This document shows positions 4,857-12,451 of a stretch of 13,661 nucleotides of DNA, piece after piece. The notes beneath the pieces are model-generated. The model was given only the letters and a program-made list of their open reading frames with translations. It was not told the origin of the DNA and did no database searches. Location: contig CBFHXE010000068.1 in NCBI GenBank assembly GCA_965659715.1, positions 1 through 13,661 on the forward strand, in the 5' to 3' direction. Every line of letters starts with the position of its first letter. Within the stretch, counting starts at the first letter, position 1. This DNA is from CABZJG01 sp965659715. Lineage in GTDB: Bacteria > Pseudomonadota > Alphaproteobacteria > Rhodobacterales > Rhodobacteraceae. Made by a program: the position numbers and the translations under genes.

Positions 4857-7622
4857 TTATTGCTGTTCTGGAACCAGAATTTCGCGTTTTCCGACATGGT
4901 TTGAGGCGCTGACAAGACCTGCATCTTCCATTTGCTCGACAAGCCGGGCAGCTTTGTTATAGCCGATGGCAAGCTTGCGCTGGATATAGCTTGTTGAGCA
5001 TTTGCGATCACGCAGAACAATCGCCACCGCCTCATCATAGAGCGCATTTTCCCCATCTGTATTTCCGCCCAGACCGAGGACCATGTCAATATTGTCAGCT
5101 TTTTCCTCATCTGGCCCTTCCACCACGCCGCTTTTATAATCTGGCGGACCATAGGACTTCAGGTGATTGACGATTTCTTCGACTTCTTCATCGCTGACAA
5201 AAGGCCCATGGCAGCGGGTGATTTTTGAACCACCGGCCATGTAGAGCATATCGCCCATGCCCAAAAGCTGCTCAGCGCCCATTTCCCCAAGGATCGTCCG
5301 ACTGTCGATTTTACTGGTCACCTGAAACGAAATTCGGGTGGGGAAATTGGCTTTGATCGTGCCTGTGATCACATCCACCGAGGGCCGCTGTGTCGCCATA
5401 ATTAAATGGATACCCGAGGCCCGCGCCATTTGCGCAAGGCGCTGAATACAGGCTTCAATTTCTTTGCCTGCAACCATCATCAAATCTGCCATTTCATCCA
5501 CCACAACCACAATGTAAGGCATTTTTTCAGGGGCAAATTCCTCGGTTTCAAAAACCGGCTCGCCGGTGGCGTCGTCAAAACCTGTCTGCACCGTGCGGCT
5601 GAACAGTTCGCCTTTGCGTTGGGCGTCTTCAACGCGGCCGTTATAGCCATCGATGTTACGCACCCCCATTTTGGACATTTTGCGGTAGCGCTCTTCCATT
5701 TCGCCAACCACCCATTTAAGCGCCACGACCGCCTTTTTGGGGTCTGTGACCACCGGGCTGAGCAGATGCGGGATACCGTCATAAACGCTTAGTTCAAGCA
5801 TTTTGGGATCAATCATGATCATCCGGCATTCTTCTGGCGTCAACTTGTAAAGCAATGATAGGATCATTGTGTTGATGGCAACGGATTTACCTGAACCCGT
5901 TGTGCCGGCAATCAGCAAATGCGGCATCTTGGCCAAATTGGCCACCATCGGTTCGCCGCCAATGTCCTTGCCCAAAGCAAGCGGTAATTTCTGGTTGCTA
6001 TCGCCAAAAGACTTGGCCGATAAAATTTCGCGCAAAACGACCTTTTCACGGTTTTCGTTCGGCAATTCAATGCCGATCACAGAGCGGCCAGGAACGGTCG
6101 ACACCCGCGCTGACAGCGCTGACATTGAACGCGCGATATCATCGGCCAAACCAATCACCCGACTTGCTTTTAGGCCGGGGGCAGGTTCAAGTTCGTACAT
6201 GGTGACCACCGGGCCAGGGCGAACACTTACAATTTCACCTTTAACTCCGTAATCATCCAGCACCGCTTCTAAAAGACGGGCATTTTCTTCAAGCGCTTCA
6301 TCAGACAGGTGGTGGCGCACAACAGAGACCGGATTGGCCAAAAGTCCCAAAGGCGGCAATTCATAATCACTTGCGTGATCTTCAAACTGCAATCTTGGCT
6401 GGGCTTCTTCTTTGGCGCGCGCAGATTGGCTCATCGGCTTTCTAAGCGGCGGCTGCACAACCTTTTTCGCTTCAATCTTGGGCCGCTGGATGCCCGTGGT
6501 CGTTCCAAAATCAAGCGGCTCGGGATCAGCCATATCAACATCATCTGTTTCATAAATATCCATATGATCGCCGCTCAGTGCCGGCTCAGCCCGCGCACCA
6601 GAGGATGCTGGTTCTGTGTCCCTGCGCATACGGGATTTAACCACATCAGATATCCTTGCACTGATCCGCGCATCCCCCGGCATAGTTTGGACATCCACAT
6701 CTGATTGCTGCTCTACCAACTCTGGCTCGGGCATTTGTTCGCCACGTTTAGAAAACGTCGGCATGCGCGACAGAAAGCTGGGCTTTTCAATCCGCGCAGG
6801 CCGATCGTCATCAGCAAAACCGCGCGCTTCAGGAGCGCGTGGAATGGATAAAGACCGGCTTGCTGCTGTCTTGATTTGGGTCTGCATGGATTGGGGTGCT
6901 GTATCTTTGCTTTGCGCTTTTCTCAGGGCCTCTTTTTGTTGCAGTAACGCGGCGGCTTTAAATGCACCGCGCGCACCAACGCCAAGCAAGCGCAAAACAG
7001 CAGCGTAGGAGACCACCAGACTAACCAGTAGAAATCTAAAAATTGCGGCCAGCTCTGGCCGTGAAAACCCAAGAGTATAAAGCCCGCTGATGACAACCGA
7101 AATGCCCGAAACCAGCGATATAATCAAGAGACTTTGGGCAGTGGACAACGGTATGGTGGCCAGCAGGTTGCGCAGCACGGTATCACCAAAAAGTCCGCCC
7201 ATGCCAAAACTATGGCTCCAACTGCCCACAGGAACCAGACTTGCGGCATATATCGATGCCAAGGCAATCATTATTGGAGCAAAAATCAACCGGCCAAAAG
7301 CGCGCTCAGCACCTTTGTGCAATAAACAGCGAATACCCCACGCGGCCGCCAAAGTGGCGATAGCCCAACAGGACCAGCCCAAGATTAACATGCTTGGGGC
7401 CGCCATCGTGGCACCGGGAACACCCAGCATATTTTGAACCGGCGCATCCGAAGCCGACAGCCAGCTTGGGTCTTCAGGTGAATAACTCATGATGACCATT
7501 GCCAACAGGGCGCTAGCGGCAATCAGTGCAAGGCCGAGCAATTCAACACCACGCTTTTCCAATGCCGCATGAACATGCGGGCCAAACAAAGTTTGCTGCT
7601 GGTGGGTTTGATTATATGCCAT
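4857..7622 (-). CDS. ftsK: DNA translocase FtsK
   Basis: A 921-residue FtsK/SpoIIIE translocase. FtsK anchors at the division septum and pumps chromosomal DNA toward dif, where XerCD resolves dimers. The N-terminal 215 residues hold four or five hydrophobic segments (about 26-47, 74-97, 111-130, 162-182 and 192-211). A low-complexity, charged and proline-containing linker covers roughly 225-430. The RecA-like motor follows, with Walker A GTTGSGKS at 573-580 and Walker B ending in DE at 709-710 (YIVVVVDEMADLMM). The C-terminal winged-helix gamma domain (about 855-915, with RKCSTSYIQRKLAIGYNKAA) would read KOPS DNA motifs. The linker is short compared with E. coli FtsK. It starts 10 bp after the aminotransferase stop codon, with GAGG before the ATG. 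Confidence 0.96.
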   Translation of the reverse strand: MAYNQTHQQQTLFGPHVHAALEKRGVELLGLALIAASALLAMVIMSYSPEDPSWLSASDAPVQNMLGVPGATMAAPSMLILGWSCWAIATLAAAWGIRCLLHKGAERAFGRLIFAPIMIALASIYAASLVPVGSWSHSFGMGGLFGDTVLRNLLATIPLSTAQSLLIISLVSGISVVISGLYTLGFSRPELAAIFRFLLVSLVVSYAAVLRLLGVGARGAFKAAALLQQKEALRKAQSKDTAPQSMQTQIKTAASRSLSIPRAPEARGFADDDRPARIEKPSFLSRMPTFSKRGEQMPEPELVEQQSDVDVQTMPGDARISARISDVVKSRMRRDTEPASSGARAEPALSGDHMDIYETDDVDMADPEPLDFGTTTGIQRPKIEAKKVVQPPLRKPMSQSARAKEEAQPRLQFEDHASDYELPPLGLLANPVSVVRHHLSDEALEENARLLEAVLDDYGVKGEIVSVRPGPVVTMYELEPAPGLKASRVIGLADDIARSMSALSARVSTVPGRSVIGIELPNENREKVVLREILSAKSFGDSNQKLPLALGKDIGGEPMVANLAKMPHLLIAGTTGSGKSVAINTMILSLLYKLTPEECRMIMIDPKMLELSVYDGIPHLLSPVVTDPKKAVVALKWVVGEMEERYRKMSKMGVRNIDGYNGRVEDAQRKGELFSRTVQTGFDDATGEPVFETEEFAPEKMPYIVVVVDEMADLMMVAGKEIEACIQRLAQMARASGIHLIMATQRPSVDVITGTIKANFPTRISFQVTSKIDSRTILGEMGAEQLLGMGDMLYMAGGSKITRCHGPFVSDEEVEEIVNHLKSYGPPDYKSGVVEGPDEEKADNIDMVLGLGGNTDGENALYDEAVAIVLRDRKCSTSYIQRKLAIGYNKAARLVEQMEDAGLVSASNHVGKREILVPEQQ

Positions 7623-7632
7623 ACATGCCTCG

Positions 7633-8811
7633 CTACTTGAAAAGACAGTCGCGCAGGCGGATTAGCCCTTGCTCTGCTTCATTTTTTGGGGCCACCAAAG
7701 CGACCCGAATATATTTCTTGCCAGGATTTTCGCCCTGAACATCTCTTGATAGATATGCGCCCGGAAGGACACGAACTCCGGTGTCTCGCCACAGTTTTAG
7801 TGCGGCTGCCTTACCATCGCCCACATCAAGCCAGAGGAAAAATCCCGCTTCGGGGGAATTATAGCCCGACACTCCGGCAAAAATTTCGTCGGCCATTTCA
7901 AATTTTTCAGCATAAAGCGCGCGGTTTTCGATTACATGCGCTTCATCTGCCCAAACTTTTGTTGCCGCGCGCTGCAACGGCAATGGCAGCGGCGCACCCG
8001 CATAGGCGCGCAATTGCTTGACCCGTGCAATGCTTTGCGGGCCTGACGCCACAAACCCAGAGCGGAGTCCTGCAAGGTTTGAGCGCTTTGAAAGGGAATG
8101 AAACACCACCACCCGCTCAGGGTCGGCGCCAAATTCTGCCGCCATCTGCAACCCGCCAACCGGCGGAGCATCACGGTAAATTTCGCTGTAACATTCATCC
8201 GCAAAAATCTGAAAATTATACTTTTCAGCCAGCCCAAGCAAATCGTGCCAATAGGCACGGCTTGCCACAGCGCCCTGCGGGTTTGAGGGCGAACACAGAT
8301 AGGCAATGGCTGTACGGTTCAACACCTCAGGCGGCAAAGCGGTGTAATCCGGCAAGTATCCGCTTTCAGCGGTCGCAGGCACGAACACCGGTTCGGCGCC
8401 AATAGAGTGGGCTGCAACTGCGTAGACTTGATAAAACGGATTGGGGATTAAAATCACTGGCGGTTTGCCGCCCAGCGTTTCTGGGCAGAGCGCCATCGCA
8501 GCGTTATATAGCCCCTCACGTGTGCCGTTGAGCGCCATAATCTGTTCGGTTGGGCTTACCTCAACGCCGTAACGTTTTTGCAGCCATGTTGCGATCGACT
8601 GCAGCAACTCGGGGCTGCCTTCATTGGGCGGATACTTATTGAACTCGGCAGAGTGCTCGGCAATCACATCGGCCACCCACGCCGGAAAAGCATGCTTTGG
8701 CTCGCCGATGGTCATATGCAAAACGTCGCCACCCTGCGCATGCGGATCAAGCAAAGCGCGCAGACGTGGAAATGCATAAGCCGGTAGGTTCGAAAACCGC
8801 TCAGGAAACAT
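7633..8811 (-). CDS. Class I/II PLP-dependent aminotransferase, DapC-like
   Basis: A 392-residue fold-type I aminotransferase. Lys242 in VVFHSLSKRSNLAGLRSGF is the PLP Schiff-base lysine; NPQG (from Asn177) and FADECYSEIY (Asp205) hold the cofactor, Arg250 would contact its phosphate, and the Arg of KKYIRVALVA would bind the substrate carboxylate. Several stretches (TIGEPKH, NGTREGLYN, NPFYQVY, DECYSEIY, HSLSKRSN, RVLPGAYLSRD) resemble succinyldiaminopimelate aminotransferase DapC, which acts in lysine and peptidoglycan-precursor synthesis. I infer this role from motif similarity; no other dap gene is in the window. The start is preceded by GAGG. It is the first gene of a unit with ftsK and lolA, with its own candidate promoter behind a terminator. 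Confidence 0.88.
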   Translation of the reverse strand: MFPERFSNLPAYAFPRLRALLDPHAQGGDVLHMTIGEPKHAFPAWVADVIAEHSAEFNKYPPNEGSPELLQSIATWLQKRYGVEVSPTEQIMALNGTREGLYNAAMALCPETLGGKPPVILIPNPFYQVYAVAAHSIGAEPVFVPATAESGYLPDYTALPPEVLNRTAIAYLCSPSNPQGAVASRAYWHDLLGLAEKYNFQIFADECYSEIYRDAPPVGGLQMAAEFGADPERVVVFHSLSKRSNLAGLRSGFVASGPQSIARVKQLRAYAGAPLPLPLQRAATKVWADEAHVIENRALYAEKFEMADEIFAGVSGYNSPEAGFFLWLDVGDGKAAALKLWRDTGVRVLPGAYLSRDVQGENPGKKYIRVALVAPKNEAEQGLIRLRDCLFK

Positions 8812-8855
8812 TTTATAGCCTCAAAGTTCGGGATCATAACGCCCCGATTACCATT

Positions 8856-8884
8856 AGAATAACCAAGCAAGGCTGCTACGTCTA
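8856..8884 (-). promoter_or_regulatory. Candidate promoter of the aminotransferase-ftsK-lolA unit
   Basis: On the minus strand, TAGACG (8879-8884) and TATTCT (8856-8861) are separated by 17 bp. The pair lies just downstream of the amidase terminator (T-run ending at 8897) and about 45 bp upstream of the aminotransferase ATG, the expected place for a new transcript to start. The -35 hexamer is the same as in the thiolase promoter candidate. Confidence 0.42.
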
Positions 8885-8896
8885 CAAAAACGCATC

Positions 8897-8935
8897 AAAA
8901 AAAGGGATTTCCACAGAAAATTGTCGCAAAATCCC
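8897..8935 (-). terminator. Rho-independent terminator of the amidase gene
   Basis: On the minus strand, GGGATTT (8929-8935) and AAATCCC (8904-8910) form a perfect 7-bp stem with an 18-nt loop. The loop may pair further inside (ACA with TGT). The stem is followed immediately by seven T residues (8903-8897). It begins 26 bp after the amidase stop codon. This is the clearest intrinsic terminator in the window and separates the amidase transcript from the aminotransferase unit. Confidence 0.75.
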
Positions 8936-8961
8936 ATGAAATTCGATGATTTAGGGGGCTT

Positions 8962-10293
8962 TTAGCTTTTTAGAGCGGCCTCGGCCGCCGCGCTCAGCCG
9001 TAAAAGTCGGTTTTCTTCACCCGGACCAGCCATCAACATCAGCCCGCAACTTGGCGCGCCAGTGGGCAATGTCACAGCACAGAGCCCCATCAAATTACCG
9101 ATCCGCGTGTTGCGCAGGGCCAATAGATTTTCAGTAACATAATAGGTTTCATCGCTCAAAAGCCGCTGTGCATCTGGCGGCAAAATCGGTGCACTGGGAC
9201 ATAAAACGGCGTCATATCCGGCGCTTTTTTCGGCATAGCTGTGCCGCAGCTCGCCCAGTTTAAGCCATGCCGCCACATAATCGGCTGCGGAGAATTCAGC
9301 CCCACCGCGAAACCGTTTGAGAATTTCATCAAATATCAGATCCGGCTTGGCTTCGATCACATCTTTCCAAGTTCCATAGGCCTCTGAAGTATACAAAATA
9401 GGGCTGAGCGGCAGCGCTTCACTCACGGCGGGTATTTCAATTTTTTCGATCGTTGCGCCAGCTTCAGCCAACCGCTCAACGGCGGCTTCAAAGCTAATGC
9501 GCGGGGCATCGCGCAAATCGTCAAAGGCTGCCGTTTGCAGCGCTGCCAGCCGTTTTCCACGCAAATCGCAGGTTTGCATATCCAGTGCAGAACGCCCCTG
9601 CAAAGCGGTAAAGAGCAAAGCGGCATCTTCGACAGTTTTGCTCAGCGGGCCGATGGTATCAAAATGTTCACACAGTGGCACAACCCCATCCATTGGCAAA
9701 CTGCCAGCGGTGGTTTTCAGCCCCACCAAATCATTCCAAGCTGCCGGTATCCGCACCGATCCACCGGTGTCCGATCCTATTGCCGCCGCCGCCAACCCAA
9801 ATGCCACAGAGGCAGCAGCGCCCGAGGATGATCCACCGGACACGGCGTTTAGGTCATTTACACAGGGCGGGCTTTCGGTCACCGGATTGAGCCCCAATCC
9901 GGAAAAGGCTAGTTCCGACATATGGGTTTTGCCGATGCATACCAATCCCATTGCGCTGGCATTGTGCAACACTTTTGCATCGCGCTCGGGGATGCGGCCA
10001 CGCAGCAGTGCGCTGCCCGCTTCGGTGGCATGGCCTGCGGTGTCAAACAGGTCTTTCCAGCTGATCGGCACCCCGTCCAAAGGCGATAGACGTTGGCCAG
10101 AGCGGGCACGGGTCTGGGCTGCACGCGCTTCGGCCATTGCACGATCTGGCGTGAGCATGGTAAAAATACGGTGGCTTTGGGGATGATCTTCGGCCGCATC
10201 CAGATAGGCTTGGGTTAAGGCAAGCGGATCTAATTTGCCGCTCTGAATATCCTGTCCCAGCTGCGCAGCTGTCAGATCAAATATAGAATTCAT
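8962..10293 (-). CDS. Amidase-signature family hydrolase
   Basis: A 443-residue amidase-signature enzyme with a complete Ser-cisSer-Lys triad: Lys80 in PISWKDLFD, the cis-Ser155 in SGGSSSG (152-158), and the nucleophile Ser179 in GSDTGGSVRIP. Such enzymes hydrolyse amide or ester bonds of many small molecules; the family includes GatA and bacterial amide hydrolases. GatA is unlikely because the protein is somewhat shorter and no gatB or gatC is adjacent. The substrate cannot be told from sequence. AAAGGAGC 8 bp before the ATG is a strong ribosome binding site. The gene is divergent from the UbiH-family gene and ends in its own terminator, so it is probably monocistronic. Confidence 0.9.
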   Translation of the reverse strand: MNSIFDLTAAQLGQDIQSGKLDPLALTQAYLDAAEDHPQSHRIFTMLTPDRAMAEARAAQTRARSGQRLSPLDGVPISWKDLFDTAGHATEAGSALLRGRIPERDAKVLHNASAMGLVCIGKTHMSELAFSGLGLNPVTESPPCVNDLNAVSGGSSSGAAASVAFGLAAAAIGSDTGGSVRIPAAWNDLVGLKTTAGSLPMDGVVPLCEHFDTIGPLSKTVEDAALLFTALQGRSALDMQTCDLRGKRLAALQTAAFDDLRDAPRISFEAAVERLAEAGATIEKIEIPAVSEALPLSPILYTSEAYGTWKDVIEAKPDLIFDEILKRFRGGAEFSAADYVAAWLKLGELRHSYAEKSAGYDAVLCPSAPILPPDAQRLLSDETYYVTENLLALRNTRIGNLMGLCAVTLPTGAPSCGLMLMAGPGEENRLLRLSAAAEAALKS

Positions 10294-10376
10294 TACCCAA
10301 GCTCCTTTTGATTTCTACAAAGGGTAGCGGCATCAAAGCACATGGACAATCCTACAGTTTGACCCATAGTAGATTT
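10294..10376. promoter_or_regulatory. Divergent promoter region between the amidase and UbiH-family genes
   Basis: This 83-bp gap must drive both genes unless one start is internal. For the amidase only a weak TTGTCC-type element is visible. For the plus-strand gene, TGGACA (10343-10348) and TAGTAG (10367-10372) are 18 bp apart and would place the transcript start at or next to the ATG at 10377. All of these matches are weak. Confidence 0.3.
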
Positions 10377-11591
10377 ATGAACTACGACACAGATATTGCA
10401 ATTGTTGGCGGCGGTTTAAACGGTGCGATGATGGGCTTGGCCTTGGTAGAGGCTGGCTTTACCGTCACCTTGATTGATTCCCAGAGTGCAAAATCACAGC
10501 AAGACCCCAATTTTGATGGCCGCAGTTATTCATTGGCCATCGCCTCTGTCCGCCTGATGCAAGCCTTGGGCCTTTGGGAAACGCTTGCCCCTAACGCACA
10601 GCCTATTTTGGAAATTAAAGTCGCTGATGGGCGGGCCTATTCAAATCCCTCCCCCTATTTTTTGCATTTCGACCACAACGAAATAGAAGAAGGCCCCATG
10701 GGGCATATGGTTGAAGACCGCCATTTGCGGCCCCTTTTGCAACAGCGTTTGCAAAGCACATCCCAAATCAACTACCGCACTGGTGTGTCCGTGCCTGACA
10801 TGACGATAACCGATACCCACGCCCAAGTGATGCTTGATACTCAAGAGATCATCACTGCGCGCTTGGTGATCGGAGCAGATGGCCGTCAAAGCCAAACCGC
10901 CGAGCGCGCGGGGATCAAACGCACTGGATGGCGGTATGGCCAAACCTCTTTGGTTTGCGCTCTGAGCCATGATACCCCCCATCAGGGCATTGCCTGCCAG
11001 TATTTCATGCCCCCCGGCCCGCTTGCCATTCTGCCGCTTACAGGCAACCGGTCATCCATTGTATGGACAGAAAGCGATCCCAATGCCGCCACCATAATGG
11101 CCATGGACGACAAGGATTATCTGGCGGTTTTGCAACCTCGCATTGGTGACTATCTTGGTAAGGTCGAGTTGGCTGGCGCGCGCTATAGCTATCCTCTGGA
11201 TTTAACCATAGCGCAAAATTATGTCGCGCCGCGACTGGCTTTGGTGGGCGATGCGGCGCATGGGGTGCACCCCATTGCAGGGCAAGGGCTCAACATGGGT
11301 CTGCGCGATATCGCCGCCCTGAGTGAGGTGCTCAGTGATGCCCGTCTGCGCGGCGAAGATTTTTCCTCTTTGGCTGTTCTGCTGCGCTATCAGGAATGGC
11401 GCCGGTTTGATACGGCGACGCTTGCTGTTGCCACGGATGCCGTTAACCGTTTGTTTTCAAACAATAGCTCCTTGCTTCGATCCCTGCGAGATTTGGGCAT
11501 GGGGGCAATCAACAGAGTGCCAACTCTGCGCCGCAGTTTTATGCGCGAAGCCGCTGGTCTGACCGGCGATTTGCCACGTTCAATGCAATAA
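10377..11591 (+). CDS. UbiH/UbiF/COQ6-family FAD-dependent monooxygenase (ubiquinone biosynthesis hydroxylase)
   Basis: A 404-residue group A flavoprotein hydroxylase. The FAD ADP-binding motif GGGLNG is at residues 11-16 (DIAIVGGGLNGAMMG). The DG motif is in VIGADGRQSQTAER. The GD motif starts at Gly291-Asp292, in LVGDAAHGVHPIAGQGLNMG, which is diagnostic for the UbiH/Coq6 group. Members hydroxylate the ubiquinone ring using NAD(P)H and O2. In alphaproteobacteria the UbiL type can act at more than one ring position, so UbiH versus UbiL is left open. The ATG at 10377 is chosen because the Rossmann strand begins at residue 6; an in-frame ATG at 10308 would add 23 atypical residues. No Shine-Dalgarno sequence precedes either. 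It converges on the Trm112-like gene with a 7-bp gap. Confidence 0.9.
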   Translation: MNYDTDIAIVGGGLNGAMMGLALVEAGFTVTLIDSQSAKSQQDPNFDGRSYSLAIASVRLMQALGLWETLAPNAQPILEIKVADGRAYSNPSPYFLHFDHNEIEEGPMGHMVEDRHLRPLLQQRLQSTSQINYRTGVSVPDMTITDTHAQVMLDTQEIITARLVIGADGRQSQTAERAGIKRTGWRYGQTSLVCALSHDTPHQGIACQYFMPPGPLAILPLTGNRSSIVWTESDPNAATIMAMDDKDYLAVLQPRIGDYLGKVELAGARYSYPLDLTIAQNYVAPRLALVGDAAHGVHPIAGQGLNMGLRDIAALSEVLSDARLRGEDFSSLAVLLRYQEWRRFDTATLAVATDAVNRLFSNNSSLLRSLRDLGMGAINRVPTLRRSFMREAAGLTGDLPRSMQ

Positions 11592-11598
11592 ATGTTAG

Positions 11599-11790
11599 CT
11601 ATTCACCAAGCGTTCTTGCTTCGTCGATTAACATGATCGGGATACCATCGCGGATCGGAAAGGCCAGTCCAGCAGCTTTTGAAACCAACTCTTGGCGCTT
11701 TGCATCATAGGTCAATGAATTATGCGTTTGCGGACAGACCAAAGCCTCAAGCATCCGCCGCTCGGCTATATCAGTGGGCTGTTGGCTCAT
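11599..11790 (-). CDS. Trm112-like (YcaR-type) small protein with degenerate zinc ribbon
   Basis: A 63-residue protein with the Trm112/YcaR core: RMLEALVCP, TYDAKRQELVSKAAGLAFPIRDGIPIML, then a DEAR tail. Trm112 proteins activate methyltransferases in eukaryotes and archaea; the role of the short bacterial ones is not settled. Only Cys19 remains: the second cysteine of the usual CPxC pair and the downstream cysteines are replaced (CPQT, LVS), so zinc binding is unlikely. I believe such loss is common in alphaproteobacterial members. Its start overlaps the end of the LON-domain gene by 4 bp, which suggests coupled translation. Confidence 0.88.
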   Translation of the reverse strand: MSQQPTDIAERRMLEALVCPQTHNSLTYDAKRQELVSKAAGLAFPIRDGIPIMLIDEARTLGE

Positions 11791-12425
11791 TGTAGTCTTT
11801 CCTCAGACGATCCGCCACGCAGGCTGTATTCGATCAGTGTCACAAGCGTTTCTCGGCGGGTAATCAGTGAGGGCGCCTCAAGTAGAGCCTGCTTATCCTC
11901 GGTGTTAAAATCAAGCAGCATCGACAGCGAATTAATCAGCAGCTCATCGTCGGCATCGCGCAAGGTTTCCCAATCGGTTGATAGCTCTCGTTGCTCGAAA
12001 TACCGCGATAATAATTTGAAAAACGAATCGCGCTGAAAATCAGGGTCTTTTTCCGTAACAGAGCGATCCCTGTCGAACCCGCTCCAACTGGCTTCAAATT
12101 TACGGTAGGGGGTAAACCCTGTGATTTCCTTGCCCAGCCGATAGCGGCTAATGCCCGTTAAGGTCACCATATACCGGCCATCTTCGGTCTCAGAAAATTG
12201 CGTGAGCCGGCCAGCGCAGCCAATGGTCTGCATGCGCTCGGCACCGTTTTGTTCACTGGGTTGGATCATCCCAATAAGGCGCTCTGGGGTTTTTAGAACA
12301 TCCTCGATCATTGCCAGATAGCGCGGCTCAAAAATATGCAATGGCAAGCGTGAGCGCGGCAGCAGCAAAGCCCCGGGTAAGGGGAATACGGGAATAACAT
12401 CTGGCAAGTCGGTTTGATGTGTCAT
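11787..12425 (-). CDS. LON substrate-binding domain protein (stand-alone, no protease)
   Basis: A 212-residue protein made of the Lon N-terminal (LON, PUA-like) domain only. The opening DVIPVFPLPGALLLPRSRLPLHIFEPRYLAMI is the family signature, followed by IGCAGRLTQFSETEDGRYMVTLTGISRYRL. There is no AAA+ or Ser-Lys protease domain. In Lon this region takes part in substrate recognition; for the stand-alone proteins the function is unknown. The ATG at 12425 is chosen because it opens the conserved domain; a TTG at 12446 in frame would add 7 residues. No clear Shine-Dalgarno is seen. It follows the thioredoxin-TPR gene by 26 bp and overlaps the Trm112-like gene by 4 bp. Confidence 0.88.
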   Translation of the reverse strand: MTHQTDLPDVIPVFPLPGALLLPRSRLPLHIFEPRYLAMIEDVLKTPERLIGMIQPSEQNGAERMQTIGCAGRLTQFSETEDGRYMVTLTGISRYRLGKEITGFTPYRKFEASWSGFDRDRSVTEKDPDFQRDSFFKLLSRYFEQRELSTDWETLRDADDELLINSLSMLLDFNTEDKQALLEAPSLITRRETLVTLIEYSLRGGSSEERLQ

Positions 12426-12451
12426 AGTCGAATGATAGCACCGCAACGCGT

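Noticed and set aside
5406..7437. Several open frames of 60-130 codons on the plus strand opposite ftsK.
   Set aside because: Their translations are rich in His, Arg, Cys and Pro with no recognisable domain. They lie fully inside a well-supported ftsK gene and are shadows of its codon use.
8904..8935. The 7-bp inverted repeat as an operator for the aminotransferase gene.
   Set aside because: The T7 run directly after it on the minus strand and its place just after the amidase stop codon fit a terminator better.
9497..10186. A 229-codon plus-strand open frame opposite the amidase gene.
   Set aside because: It is long but Ser/Pro-rich with no family resemblance, and the amidase on the other strand has a complete catalytic triad over the same region.
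8962..10293. Amidase as GatA of the Glu-tRNA(Gln) amidotransferase.
   Set aside because: It is somewhat shorter than GatA, no gatB or gatC is adjacent, and it appears to be a single-gene transcript with its own terminator.
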